Positions 35,261-44,660 of a stretch of DNA of 64,000 nt are shown here, piece by piece (position 1 is the first letter of the stretch; each line of letters opens with the position of its first letter). The position numbers were made by a program, and so were the translations under genes. The DNA is from Helicobacter turcicus. GTDB lineage: Bacteria; Campylobacterota; Campylobacteria; Campylobacterales; Helicobacteraceae. The stretch lies in NCBI RefSeq assembly GCF_019711685.1, contig NZ_JAIGYQ010000006.1, positions 62,001 through 126,000 of the forward strand. The letters run 5' to 3'. The notes under the pieces were generated by a model. It did not search any database. It saw only the letters and a list, made by a program, of their open reading frames with translations, and had not been told where the DNA came from.

Positions 35261-37230
35261 TGTTTATCTCCTATTCTTTCATTACGCGCTTTATAATATG
35301 ATTGCAATTCAAATGGCATTAGAGCTTCTTGTATTGCATAACGATCCTTGCCTTGTGCTTCCATATCAGAGCGGATTTTATCAATTTGCTCTTGCCGTCT
35401 TAGACTTTCTGGATTCTCAATAATCATTCCCTTAGCACCATATCCGCGGAATCCCGGAGCCATTTCCATTGTAGAAATATCAAGTGCTTCATAGGTTAAT
35501 GTAGGCATTGTCTGATTTGGATCTTCCCAACTAGCTAATGTTCGCTTTAACCAATTTTGATCATCTCTTTTTGGATAATCCTCTCTACTATGTGCCCCGC
35601 GAGATTCTGTTCTATCTAACGCACCTTTTGCAACGCATAATGCAATTTTAAGCATTTTTGGTACACGATATGCCTCTTCTAGCTCTGGATTTGCATAAAG
35701 ACGTTTTGTCTTAATTCCAATATTCTTGCTACGAATATAAAGCTGTTCCAACTCTTTAACAGCGGATGCCAAATGCTCACCATCTCTAAAAATTCCGACT
35801 TTGTCTCCCATAATTTGCTTCATTCTATCTTTGATTTCAAAGACATTTTCTGTTCCAGTATTATCCAGGATACTTTGAAGATAATTTTGTTGCTTTTGAA
35901 TAAATTCTTCAACAAGTTTTGTTTCAATATCTGTGTGGGAATTTAAGCAGTTTTGCGCAAAATAATCCCCGATAATCATACCGCTAACGACAGCTTCACT
36001 AACAGAGTTTCCACCTAATCTATTAAATCCATGTAAATCCCAACATGCAGCTTCTCCAGCAGAAAATAATCCTTTAAGTGCTGTTTCGCCTTTTGCATTT
36101 GTGCGGATTCCTCCCATGCAGTAGTGTTGCATTGGTTTAACAGGCGCCCATTTTTCAGCAGGATCAATACCTGCAAAGCACTCACAAATCTCTTGAACAT
36201 CACGCAAATTTGTTTCAATGTGTTTGCGTCCTAAAATAGAAATATCAAGCCACAAATGCTCACCATAAGGGGAACTTACACCTTTACCCTCTCTAATTCT
36301 CTGAATCATTCTACGAGATACAACATCACGGCTTGCGAGCTCTTTTTTCTCGGGTTCATAATCTGGCATAAAGCGATAACCATCCACATCACGCAATACA
36401 CCACCATCTCCACGACAGCCTTCAGTTAGCAAGATTCCGCTTGGAAAAAGTCCTGTTGGGTGAAATTGCACCGCTTCCATATTGCCTAGCTTTGCGACTC
36501 CTGTCTCAAGTGCGATTGCAGTGCCTGTCCCCTCACAAATTACAGCATTTGTTGTATCTTTGTAAATTCTTCCATAACCACCAGTTGCTATTAATGTTCC
36601 TTTTGCAACATAACCAATCAACTCACCTTTTACCAAATCACGCACAATCGCACCATAGCAGCGTCCATCTTTGTGAATAAGTGCAATAGCTTCTTTTCTA
36701 TCGTGAATATCAACGCCATTTTTAAGAGCCTCATTTGCAACAGCAAACAACATAGAATGTCCTGTCGCATCTGCTGTATAACAAGTTCTCCATTTTTTAG
36801 TTCCACCAAAATCACGTGAATGGATTAATCCATGTCTAAAATCTTCCTCTGTGATTGTTGTTTTTTGAGCATTGATAACTGCTGTCCTATCTCCTTTTTT
36901 GATTCTAGTCCATGGCACACCCCAAGCTGCTAATTGACGAATCGCCTTAGGAGCAGTTGTAACAAACATTCTAGCAACCTTCTGGTCACAACCCCAATCA
37001 CTTCCTTTTACAGTGTCTGCAAAGTGCAAATCTTCATTGTCTCCATCACTCATTTTTGAATTACCAAGACTTGCCTGCATTCCACCTTGAGCTGCTGCGG
37101 AGTGGCTACGCTTAACAGGAATCAAACTTAAAACAATTGTATTTAAACCTTTCTCCTTACAGGCAACAGCTGAACGCAATCCCGCTAAACCACCACCAAT
37201 TACTAATGCATCGCAATATACTATTTTCAT
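35257..37230 (-). CDS. frdA: Fumarate reductase flavoprotein subunit
   Basis: FrdA reduces fumarate to succinate on a covalently bound FAD. The 657-residue protein begins with the dinucleotide-binding [19 protein letters not shown], has the flavin-attachment histidine region [17 protein letters not shown], active-site segments [15 protein letters not shown] and [16 protein letters not shown], and [24 protein letters not shown]. The sequence and length are of the epsilonproteobacterial type. It follows frdC after 11 bases, and the frdA ribosome-binding site and first base form one end of the 162-bp repeat. Confidence 0.98.
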   Translation of the reverse strand: MKIVYCDALVIGGGLAGLRSAVACKEKGLNTIVLSLIPVKRSHSAAAQGGMQASLGNSKMSDGDNEDLHFADTVKGSDWGCDQKVARMFVTTAPKAIRQLAAWGVPWTRIKKGDRTAVINAQKTTITEEDFRHGLIHSRDFGGTKKWRTCYTADATGHSMLFAVANEALKNGVDIHDRKEAIALIHKDGRCYGAIVRDLVKGELIGYVAKGTLIATGGYGRIYKDTTNAVICEGTGTAIALETGVAKLGNMEAVQFHPTGLFPSGILLTEGCRGDGGVLRDVDGYRFMPDYEPEKKELASRDVVSRRMIQRIREGKGVSSPYGEHLWLDISILGRKHIETNLRDVQEICECFAGIDPAEKWAPVKPMQHYCMGGIRTNAKGETALKGLFSAGEAACWDLHGFNRLGGNSVSEAVVSGMIIGDYFAQNCLNSHTDIETKLVEEFIQKQQNYLQSILDNTGTENVFEIKDRMKQIMGDKVGIFRDGEHLASAVKELEQLYIRSKNIGIKTKRLYANPELEEAYRVPKMLKIALCVAKGALDRTESRGAHSREDYPKRDDQNWLKRTLASWEDPNQTMPTLTYEALDISTMEMAPGFRGYGAKGMIIENPESLRRQEQIDKIRSDMEAQGKDRYAIQEALMPFELQSYYKARNERIGDKQ

Positions 37231-37390
37231 TGACTTCTCCTTTAATTGCCATAAAGTTGTGAATCTAAAGCTTTGAATTGTTGAATGCTAGAGTTAGAAT
37301 CCACATTTTGAGAAAGCCCAATTTTCACATACGCACCAAATGTCAATAAACCTAAAATAATGAAAAATGCACTCATTGCTACCTTGATTT
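37229..37390 (-). repeat. 162-bp exact direct repeat, copy B (native frdC 3' end)
   Basis: This is the original copy within the frdC 3' part, the frdC-frdA gap and the first two bases of the frdA start codon. It is identical to 33347-33508. Confidence 0.95.
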
Positions 37391-38012
37391 TACGCAAGGA
37401 CTCTAAGCCCAAATTCTCAAACCAACCCCACTTAACACATAAACGATACATTCCAATAGACATATGCAATTCTACTGCAAAAAGCAATGCAATATAAAGA
37501 ATCCAAAAATGTTGATGGACAAATCTATAAGAGGACGATTGTGGTCCTATGGTATCTGGCTGTGAAAACATTACAAATAAATGCACACTTGCAAGAAAAA
37601 ACAATGCAAAACCTGTGCATGCTTGAATCCCCCAATACGAAGTGTCTCCATGTTTCATTACCATTTTATGCGCTTTAAAAATGCTAAATTGTCTAAAATT
37701 AATAGGAAATTTTCGCAATGCCAAGAATGCATGCGCAACAAACGCAACAATCACAACTGCAGCAACAATGCTTACAATGAATGGTTGTGGCTCACTAAAA
37801 ATAGCACTACCTTCAAAAAATTTAGCAACTTTATACATTACACTCTCGCCTAGTAAAATACTAGAGACGAAAATCATATGTGCAATCATAAAAAGCCCCA
37901 AAAACAAGCCTGTCGCACTCTGCAATACATCAAGTCGCGCTGGTAGTCTGCTTTTCTTGCGCTCACTTGTGATGCCTAAATAACCTTGAATCACTACTTC
38001 ATCATTTTGCAT
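37242..38012 (-). CDS. frdC: Fumarate reductase cytochrome b subunit
   Basis: FrdC is the di-heme membrane anchor that oxidises menaquinol. The 256-residue protein has five predicted membrane spans and histidines suited as axial heme ligands in [33 protein letters not shown] and [13 protein letters not shown], as in Wolinella succinogenes FrdC. An AGGAGG precedes the ATG. It is the first gene of frdCAB; its last 47 codons are duplicated near 33.4 kb. Confidence 0.96.
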   Translation of the reverse strand: MQNDEVVIQGYLGITSERKKSRLPARLDVLQSATGLFLGLFMIAHMIFVSSILLGESVMYKVAKFFEGSAIFSEPQPFIVSIVAAVVIVAFVAHAFLALRKFPINFRQFSIFKAHKMVMKHGDTSYWGIQACTGFALFFLASVHLFVMFSQPDTIGPQSSSYRFVHQHFWILYIALLFAVELHMSIGMYRLCVKWGWFENLGLESLRKIKVAMSAFFIILGLLTFGAYVKIGLSQNVDSNSSIQQFKALDSQLYGN

Positions 38013-38088
38013 AAATCCTCCTAAAAGTAGATAATGTATTCATAATGCTTTCGCACACCGCATAATTTCAAAACCTAAAAATCTATAG

Positions 38089-38094
38089 ATTATA
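38089..38094 (-). promoter_or_regulatory. Predicted -10 element for frdCAB
   Basis: TATAAT on the minus strand after a T/A-rich stretch, about 77 bases before the frdC ATG. It would give a leader of about 70 bases. No clear operator palindrome is visible beside it. Confidence 0.45.
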
Positions 38095-38234
38095 AACAAA
38101 AATTTAATAAAATTAGATTAAATTTTGATTTAAGACCGCTTTTATATAAACTTAAGCAAATATTAGTAATATCCTATGCCATAAAAACCCACAAAAAATC
38201 AAAAAAACAATTAAAAAATTTTAAGGAAAATAAA

Positions 38235-38480
38235 ATGTTGCCTTTTAGTGATACAGAATTATTAAAGCCCGTAGAAGCAAGCATAGATAAGGTCCGCCCA
38301 ATGCTCATTAAAGATGGCGGAAATGTGACACTAATTAAGATTGAAAATGGGAAAGTGTATGTGCGTTTAGAAGGTGCCTGTAAAGGCTGTCCAAGTAGTG
38401 CGCAGACGCTAAAATTTGGGATTGAACATACTTTGAAAAACGACATTCATCCAGATATTGAAATTATTAGTATCTCTTAG
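38235..38480 (+). CDS. NifU-like C-terminal domain (Nfu) iron-sulfur carrier
   Basis: The 81-residue protein is a stand-alone Nfu domain with IDKVRPMLIKDGGNVTLIKI and the cluster-binding CKGC motif (C49, C52) in GACKGCPSS. Such proteins hold and pass [4Fe-4S] clusters to targets; the window encodes many possible clients (FrdB, NapA, NapF, NapG, NapH, LeuC). An AAGGAAAA lies before the ATG. It starts a plus-strand group with the next gene and murE. Confidence 0.93.
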   Translation: MLPFSDTELLKPVEASIDKVRPMLIKDGGNVTLIKIENGKVYVRLEGACKGCPSSAQTLKFGIEHTLKNDIHPDIEIISIS

Positions 38481-38508
38481 AAAATTTTAAAGAGTTTTAA
38501 GGAAAAGC

Positions 38509-39288
38509 TTGACTACACAACAATCAAAGATTTACATAAACATTAAAAACAAAGCTAAGCGTGCTTTTGTTAAGCGTAACTATGCACAAACCTTAGAATT
38601 ACTTTCCTATGCGTATGCACTAAGTTTGGATTCTAAAATCCAACTTGAAAACCCTATAAAACTTGACCTTAAGGATTCTAACACCGCTAAAAATACTAAT
38701 GAAATCACCGCTTCTAATTCAATAATTTTCACAGATTCTACAAACGCTTCTGCTCCTGCTATTAATTTAGATTCCATAAATTCCAAAGAATCTTTAGAGC
38801 TAAAAACCCTATGTGCTTTAGCGGATATGGCAATGGAATACGAAGAAGAGGCGCGCGCACTTTTTGAATATTATCAAGTCATTACTAAAAAGGACAAAAA
38901 AGACTCCAAAAAGGATTCTACAAAAAAATCTGAAAGCGCCGAGGAGATTATCTTAGATATGGTGCAGAACTTTGACCAAAACATCTACGCATTAAACCTT
39001 GCAATTGCACATTTAGAAGACATTGAGGTGGATAAGAATGATGGAATCTTATACAAAGATTTTGAGAATTTAGAAAAAGAAGTCGGCTTTAGGGAAGCTT
39101 TTGTAGATTTAATGTTTAGCACAAAAATTATTTTTACCAATAAAAACGAGTTTTTATTTTTTATGCAAAACCTCGTAAAACACGGATTTAGAGAAATTGC
39201 GATTAATTATTTTGAAAATATTGGTAATATGCTTTACTACGACAAAGACTTTGTCAAACTCTACCAAAAAATCTTACAAAATCCCTAA
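38509..39288 (+). CDS. Conserved hypothetical protein with low-complexity middle
   Basis: The 259-residue soluble protein has a helical N-terminus with TPR-like character (AKRAFVKRNYAQTLELLSYAYALSLD), a low-complexity Asn/Ser/Thr/Lys-rich middle and a helical C-terminus. The TTG start follows AAGGAAAAG. Its location between nfu and murE is, as I remember, conserved in Helicobacter. I do not recognise a function. Confidence 0.8.
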   Translation: MTTQQSKIYINIKNKAKRAFVKRNYAQTLELLSYAYALSLDSKIQLENPIKLDLKDSNTAKNTNEITASNSIIFTDSTNASAPAINLDSINSKESLELKTLCALADMAMEYEEEARALFEYYQVITKKDKKDSKKDSTKKSESAEEIILDMVQNFDQNIYALNLAIAHLEDIEVDKNDGILYKDFENLEKEVGFREAFVDLMFSTKIIFTNKNEFLFFMQNLVKHGFREIAINYFENIGNMLYYDKDFVKLYQKILQNP

Positions 39289-39303
39289 AATTAAGGAAAT
39301 GTT

Positions 39304-40641
39304 ATGAAATATGTTTTGGATTCTACATTGCCAAACTCTCATCTGCGCTTTATTAGTGATGATTCTAGGGAAATTTTAGACGAAGATTGCAATGCAGAAA
39401 ACTGCGCCTTTTTGATAACTAAAAGCAACCAAAATTATGTAGAGAACGCTAAACAAAATGCCTTTAAAATCTTCATTACCCCACAAGATTTGAATCAATA
39501 TTTAGACTTAAACTTAAAAATTATTGGCATTACTGGCACAAATGGTAAAACAACAACTGCAGCAATGATTTACTCAATCTTGCTTGATTTAGGACATAAA
39601 GTCGCACTTCTAGGAACAAGAGGATTTTTTATAAATGGAATCCAAAAGCGCAAAAAAGGACTCACCACGCCTTCCTTGTTAGAAATTTATAGCGCAATTT
39701 CTGAAGCAAGAAGGGAAAATTGCCAGTATTTTGTAATGGAAGTTAGCTCCCATGCAATCGTGCAAGAACGCATTGATGGGCTAGATTTCACGCTTAGGAT
39801 TCTAACTAATATCACAAGCGACCATCTAGACTACCACAAAACTCTAGAAAATTACATCACAACAAAAAATTCCTTTTTTGCTAATCCACTAGACTTAAAG
39901 CTAATCAACAAAGATGAGCCAAATGCGCACTATGCACTACAAAAAACCATCACTTACGGAATTGAATCTCTAGCAACCCTACAAGTAAAAGCTTATAGCT
40001 TAAAAGATGGTATTACTGCACAAATTACTTATGGCAAGGAAACAGCAAACTTGGAATGCGCACTTTTTGGCAAACACAATCTCTACAATGCCATAGCAGC
40101 TATTGGAGCAGTAAAATTACTAGAAGATAAACCTCTGCAAAGTATTTGTGAGAAGCTGGAAAATTTTGGCGGCGTGTTAGGACGTATGCAAGTTGTTGCA
40201 CAGAAGCCTTTAATTATTGTGGATTTTGCACACACTGAAGATGGAATGGAAAAGATTTTTCAATCTTTTCCACATAGAAAAATTGCTGTCGTTTTTGGTG
40301 CAGGAGGAGATAGAGATAAAACAAAGCGCCCAAAAATGGGGCTATGCGCAGCAAAATACGCACAAAAGCTCTACATCACAAGCGATAATCCACGCAACGA
40401 GATTCCAAATGCAATTATCCAAGAAATTTTTAATGGGATCCCTAAAGAGCTAAGAGAGAGGCGAGAGATTTTCCTAGAGGAAAATCGCACAAAAGCAATC
40501 CAAATGGCAATCACAGCACTAAAAAATGATGAAGTCCTATTGATTTTAGGCAAAGGCGATGAGACCTATCAAATCATCGGTAATTCTACAATACATTTTG
40601 ATGATGTAGAAGAAGCGCAAAAAGCATTAAATCTATGCTAG
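39304..40641 (+). CDS. murE: UDP-N-acetylmuramoyl-tripeptide ligase MurE
   Basis: MurE adds meso-diaminopimelate to UDP-MurNAc-L-Ala-D-Glu in peptidoglycan synthesis. The 445-residue protein has the ATP loop GITGTNGKTTTAAM, the ligase segment EVSSHAI, and the DNPRNE motif (about 360) that in the family marks specificity for diaminopimelate. It is shorter than E. coli MurE (495) because the N-terminal UMP-binding domain is reduced, as in other epsilonproteobacteria. Its last four bases overlap the napD stop on the other strand. Confidence 0.96.
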   Translation: MKYVLDSTLPNSHLRFISDDSREILDEDCNAENCAFLITKSNQNYVENAKQNAFKIFITPQDLNQYLDLNLKIIGITGTNGKTTTAAMIYSILLDLGHKVALLGTRGFFINGIQKRKKGLTTPSLLEIYSAISEARRENCQYFVMEVSSHAIVQERIDGLDFTLRILTNITSDHLDYHKTLENYITTKNSFFANPLDLKLINKDEPNAHYALQKTITYGIESLATLQVKAYSLKDGITAQITYGKETANLECALFGKHNLYNAIAAIGAVKLLEDKPLQSICEKLENFGGVLGRMQVVAQKPLIIVDFAHTEDGMEKIFQSFPHRKIAVVFGAGGDRDKTKRPKMGLCAAKYAQKLYITSDNPRNEIPNAIIQEIFNGIPKELRERREIFLEENRTKAIQMAITALKNDEVLLILGKGDETYQIIGNSTIHFDDVEEAQKALNLC

Positions 40642-41027
40642 GGTTTTTCTAACGCCTGCTCTAATAAACTTTGTGCATCGCCACCATAAACTATCTTATC
40701 TGCAGTTTGCGCATCATCTTTTAAAACACTGGGCACACTATCTTGCTTTTGGATATTCTCTTGTAGGTCTTGCAATTCTTTACTATGATACGCATATATC
40801 ATCTGCGCAGTAATTACTCCACTAAGATTTTCAATTCGCTTTAAAAGCTTTATTTCTTCATCAATATTCTGTGATTCTAGAGTTACAATAATCTTACCAC
40901 TTGCATCTTGATAATGACACTGCGCGTTTTCTATTGCATTAATACTATCCCAAAGACTTGCGAGATTATTAGGCGCACAAAGCACAACTAAACTAGAAAC
41001 ATTATACTCTTCTTGTGTATTCTCCAT
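40638..41027 (-). CDS. napD: NapD chaperone of periplasmic nitrate reductase
   Basis: NapD binds the twin-arginine signal of NapA and aids its maturation before export. The 129-residue protein has the family pattern NVSSLVVLCAPNNLASLWDSI near the start and GKIIVTLES further on, forming the ferredoxin-like fold; the C-terminus is extended by about 40 residues compared with E. coli. It is the last gene of napAGHBFLD, directly after napL, and converges on murE with four bases of overlap. Confidence 0.9.
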   Translation of the reverse strand: MENTQEEYNVSSLVVLCAPNNLASLWDSINAIENAQCHYQDASGKIIVTLESQNIDEEIKLLKRIENLSGVITAQMIYAYHSKELQDLQENIQKQDSVPSVLKDDAQTADKIVYGGDAQSLLEQALEKP

Positions 41028-42005
41028 TTATTTCTCCCAAATTAAAATATTTTTCCCATCCTCACTGCTTATAATGCGTGTGGAATCCAAAAAAATAATA
41101 TTATTCAACAAACTTGTATGCCCTTTTAACACTCCTAAAGAGTCACGTGATTGTATATCAAAAACCCTAATATTACTTTCTTCATCTTGCATATATGCCC
41201 CCACGCTCCCATTTTCATTTAATCCCACACTATACACCAAGAATTCCACATTAATAGTATAAAACTCACTTTTTTGAGTTTTCAAATCCAATAGATAAAC
41301 CCCAACTTTTCTATCTTGCCCTGCAGTGATGAAGCGCACACTATCCCCAAAATGCGCCATTTTCACTTGATAAACATTATCCTTGTTTGCTCCCTCTAAT
41401 TCTGCAATAACACTGCCACTTTCAATATCCCCATAATACACGATTCCAGATTCACATGCTAACGCATAGCGTTTTAATTGCAAATCCAATGCAAAATCAG
41501 AAAATGGAGCTTCTGATAATTGCTTTTTATACTTAACTTCTCCTTGTTTAAGGTCATACAAAATAATCTCATTGCTAGCAAGCCCTAAAAAAATTCTATC
41601 TTTGTCAATAAAAGCTACTTTTTTAATACCCGGGAATTCTAAAACATTTAAACGATATAATTCCTCATTTTCAAAAATATATAAGTTTTTACCGCCATAA
41701 TCTCCCTCGCTTAAAATTAAGATTCTATTCTCCATCCTATCAAGACTATATACTTTTGGCGCATAGGAATCTGTATAAAAACTCGTAATATTTGGCAACT
41801 TTAAAAGTTTTTTCACTCTATCTTCGTTAAGCTCCAACACCTCCCCAAAATCACTCCCAATAAGCACAGAATCCTTATTTTTTTGCATTGTTACGATATT
41901 TTTTTCTAAAACTATATTTTTAATAGGTGCATACTCTCTAATATTTGCAACATCTTGTGCTTTTAAGACACATAGCAACACTAAAATAACTCCAAAAATT
42001 TTCAA
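41028..42005 (-). CDS. napL: NapL, periplasmic WD-like protein of the nap operon
   Basis: The 325-residue protein has a signal peptide (about 1-16) and repeated WD/propeller-like blades such as VGVYLLDLKTQ and SRDSLGVLKGHTSLLNNIIFLD. NapL is specific to epsilonproteobacterial nap operons; its exact role is unclear, and it has been tied to NapA maturation or activity. It overlaps napF by four bases. Confidence 0.88.
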   Translation of the reverse strand: MKIFGVILVLLCVLKAQDVANIREYAPIKNIVLEKNIVTMQKNKDSVLIGSDFGEVLELNEDRVKKLLKLPNITSFYTDSYAPKVYSLDRMENRILILSEGDYGGKNLYIFENEELYRLNVLEFPGIKKVAFIDKDRIFLGLASNEIILYDLKQGEVKYKKQLSEAPFSDFALDLQLKRYALACESGIVYYGDIESGSVIAELEGANKDNVYQVKMAHFGDSVRFITAGQDRKVGVYLLDLKTQKSEFYTINVEFLVYSVGLNENGSVGAYMQDEESNIRVFDIQSRDSLGVLKGHTSLLNNIIFLDSTRIISSEDGKNILIWEK

Positions 42006-42547
42006 AACTCTACCTTTTCTTTTTCAAACAATAAAATTGCCTGTGTAGGACACTTACTTACACACTCTGCACAACCAATACAAGATTCTTTAATCTCTGG
42101 ATAAAAAAGTCCATTAAAAACAATCGCATTCTCCCTTCCTAAAATGCTATAACACACATCTTTACAGGTATTACACAAAATCTTTTGGTATGCTAAACAA
42201 TGTATTTCAGAAATTTTAAGAAAAAAGTTCCAATTAGGATTCTGCTCTTGTGCTAACTTTTTATCCAAAACTCCATTAGGGCAAGCATTAGCACATTCCC
42301 CACATAGCAAACACCCATTTGCTCCAAAATCCACAACAATACAATTTTCACAAAAACGCAAAATTCCACCATTCTCTTTGTTATAAACCTCATCACAAGC
42401 TAATATACAAGGTGCTTTTAGTTCTTCTACACATTGCTCACAATTTTTATAAAAAAGAGAATGCTCTCTATTATAAGGAGCTAAGGGCAAAAAGCCCTTT
42501 TTTTCTTTTTGGGTAAAAGCAGTCAAAAATTCTCTACGGCTTACCAC
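42002..42547 (-). CDS. napF: NapF-type ferredoxin
   Basis: NapF is a polyferredoxin thought to act in the cytoplasm on NapA cofactor loading. The 181-residue protein has clustered cysteines: CEQCVEELKAPCILAC, CENC, CLLCGECANACPNG and CIGCAECVSKCPTQ, consistent with up to four [4Fe-4S] centres. It starts with GTG right after the napB stop. The N-terminal SRREFLTAF looks like a twin-arginine motif but lacks a following hydrophobic helix. Confidence 0.9.
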   Translation of the reverse strand: MVSRREFLTAFTQKEKKGFLPLAPYNREHSLFYKNCEQCVEELKAPCILACDEVYNKENGGILRFCENCIVVDFGANGCLLCGECANACPNGVLDKKLAQEQNPNWNFFLKISEIHCLAYQKILCNTCKDVCYSILGRENAIVFNGLFYPEIKESCIGCAECVSKCPTQAILLFEKEKVEF

Positions 42548-43075
42548 TTAATTTACACCCTCATTAATCACATCTAATAAATTTGATTTTATATTACCAT
42601 TTTCTTTCCTGAAATCTGGTGTAAATTTATTCTCTACCAAAGGAGTAGCACTAACCTGTGTTGCATGGCAAATCACGCAGTTAAAACGCGTTTCGTCCAT
42701 ATTCTCTTTCATATCTACATTATCACGAAAATTATAAAAATGTGATTTTGGCATAGGCGTTGCCGCCACTGCTTCTGCAACTCCTGGCAAATGGCAAGAA
42801 GTGCAGGAATTATTTTCTTTTGTAATTGGCAACATATCCTCCACATTATGCGAAATCATTGGAGGAGCATTTTCAAATGCGCGCTCAATTAATTCAGATT
42901 CTCCTGCAGCTTTTCCGCTATAATCAATCCTTTCAATTTTAGCATCTTCATTAAAAAGCGTACTTTTTCTCAAACCGATTTCATTTTCACCATAACTTTG
43001 ACCTGCTTTACACCCTAGAAAAATAAGCCCAGCCACCGCCAAGCTTGCTAGAGCAAACTTCTTAATATTCATCAT
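42548..43075 (-). CDS. napB: NapB, di-heme cytochrome c subunit of nitrate reductase
   Basis: NapB passes electrons to NapA in the periplasm. The 175-residue protein has two heme c motifs, CTSCH and CVICH, and a histidine-rich region for distal ligands (MISHNVEDMLPI, MPKSHFYNF). The N-terminal signal ends with IFLGC, a lipobox-like sequence with a cysteine, so it may be lipid-anchored instead of soluble. It overlaps napH by four bases. Confidence 0.95.
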   Translation of the reverse strand: MMNIKKFALASLAVAGLIFLGCKAGQSYGENEIGLRKSTLFNEDAKIERIDYSGKAAGESELIERAFENAPPMISHNVEDMLPITKENNSCTSCHLPGVAEAVAATPMPKSHFYNFRDNVDMKENMDETRFNCVICHATQVSATPLVENKFTPDFRKENGNIKSNLLDVINEGVN

Positions 43076-43878
43076 TTCTCCTTTACAAATTCTAATAAAC
43101 TAAACCGCAACGCATTATCCCCACAAACTTCAATACAACGCCCACAGCGCGTACATTCTCCACTTGTTACTAAGCCACTATGCTTACCAATAAGACCTAA
43201 AACTTGTTTTTGTGGACAAATCACTTTACATTCTAAACAATGCGTACAAGATTCCAAATCATATTTAACTTTTAGTATCGCAAAACGCCCTAGCAATGCA
43301 TAAAAAGCACCCAAAGGACAAATGCGCCCACAAAAAGCATTTTTTGCAATAAATAAATCTAGCAAAAATACAACCAACACAGCAAAAAATCCAACTCCAG
43401 CTCCAAAGATAATCCCACGATGCATCATTGCGATAGGGCTTATTGTCTCAAATGCTGCGATTCCAAAAATTGCGGATAGCCCCAAACTTAGAGCTAATAA
43501 AACATAACGCAAAGTATTACTTAAATACACCTTATTACCTAAGGCGTCAATTCCAAGTTTTCTGCGCAAAAATGCTGCAATATCTGTTACAAGATTAATC
43601 GGACATACATAAGCGCAATATGCTCTACCAACCAATATTCCGTAAAATAAGGCGATAAGCACTGCTCCAATAAGCGCAGTAGAACCCACAATAGCACCAC
43701 TAAAAAAGAGTTGTAATACAGCAAAAGGATCACTTAATGGAATCTTTCCAAACACCAAAGAAGAGCTTAGATTTCCTTGCAAAACTTTTATACTCGTGTA
43801 ATTGCCTAGCACATAAAGAACTAAAAGACCAATTTGAACAAAACGACGTAATATTAGATAGCGATACTTTCTAAGCAT
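43072..43878 (-). CDS. napH: NapH, membrane quinol dehydrogenase component
   Basis: NapH oxidises menaquinol together with NapG and takes the place of NapC in epsilonproteobacteria. The 268-residue protein has four main membrane spans, the periplasmic-side motif GRAYCAYVCPINLV (CxxxCP), a second FCGRICPLGAFYALLG, and a cytoplasmic tail with two [4Fe-4S] motifs, CTHCLECKVICP and CTRCGRCIEVC. Its start overlaps the napG stop by one base. Confidence 0.95.
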   Translation of the reverse strand: MLRKYRYLILRRFVQIGLLVLYVLGNYTSIKVLQGNLSSSLVFGKIPLSDPFAVLQLFFSGAIVGSTALIGAVLIALFYGILVGRAYCAYVCPINLVTDIAAFLRRKLGIDALGNKVYLSNTLRYVLLALSLGLSAIFGIAAFETISPIAMMHRGIIFGAGVGFFAVLVVFLLDLFIAKNAFCGRICPLGAFYALLGRFAILKVKYDLESCTHCLECKVICPQKQVLGLIGKHSGLVTSGECTRCGRCIEVCGDNALRFSLLEFVKEK

Positions 43879-44651
43879 TACAATTCTCCGTTATTTAGAT
43901 AGTCTTTGGCTTTATTAAAATCTTGTTTGAGAAACTTCTTTCCTGCATCTTTTAAACGCATTTCATCATTCTCTTCCCAGCCTTTAATATAATTTGTCCC
44001 AACATGACCTAGCACAATTTCTCGTGGCATAACTATAATAGCTGCCTTCTCCGTAATACAAGCTTTTTCACACTTACCGCAACCTGTGCAAACTTCACTC
44101 TCTACAACAGGAAGCAAATAGGAATGTTTTCCTGTGCGTTCATTACGTTTTAACTCCAATTTAATTGCTTCCCCAAGCAAAGGACAAGCGCGATAGCACG
44201 CATCACATTGGATCCCCCAATATGCTACACAATGCTCCTTATCTACGATTGCAACACCCATTCTTGCTTTGTTAATCTCTAAACTTCCTTGTGCATCTTG
44301 CACCAAAAAAGGATCTAGAGCCTTTGTTGGACAAACCGGCACACAAGGAATATCAAAACACATCTCACAAGGTATCTTACGTGGTTCAAAATAAGGTGTT
44401 CCAATAGGTTTCCCGCTACCTGCATCTGCTAATTTTAAAGTGTCAAATGGACAAGCTTCCACACATAAACCACATTTAATACAATGCTTCAAAAATTCTT
44501 CTTCCTTCAAAGCACCAGGTGGTCTTAATGGTAAAACACCTGCTTTACTTTCTTGTAAAAATGAGCTCCAAACTAATCCACCAAAACTAACAAGCGCAAT
44601 TGCCTGTGCGCTACTTAGCAGAAATTTACGCCGACTTGTCTTTTTTTGCAT
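43878..44651 (-). CDS. napG: NapG, Tat-exported ferredoxin-type quinol dehydrogenase component
   Basis: NapG works with NapH in menaquinol oxidation and passes electrons to NapB. The 257-residue protein starts with a twin-arginine signal, TSRRKFLLSSAQAIALV, and has four [4Fe-4S] clusters' worth of motifs: CIKCGLCVEACP, CEMCFDIPCVPVCP, CDACYRACP and CTGCGKCEKAC. It lies nine bases after napA in the operon. Confidence 0.96.
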   Translation of the reverse strand: MQKKTSRRKFLLSSAQAIALVSFGGLVWSSFLQESKAGVLPLRPPGALKEEEFLKHCIKCGLCVEACPFDTLKLADAGSGKPIGTPYFEPRKIPCEMCFDIPCVPVCPTKALDPFLVQDAQGSLEINKARMGVAIVDKEHCVAYWGIQCDACYRACPLLGEAIKLELKRNERTGKHSYLLPVVESEVCTGCGKCEKACITEKAAIIVMPREIVLGHVGTNYIKGWEENDEMRLKDAGKKFLKQDFNKAKDYLNNGEL

Positions 44652-44660
44652 ACTCAGCCC

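Noticed and set aside
42002-42547. Twin-arginine-like SRREFLTAF at the NapF N-terminus as an export signal.
   Set aside because: No hydrophobic stretch follows, and NapF proteins are cytoplasmic in characterised systems.
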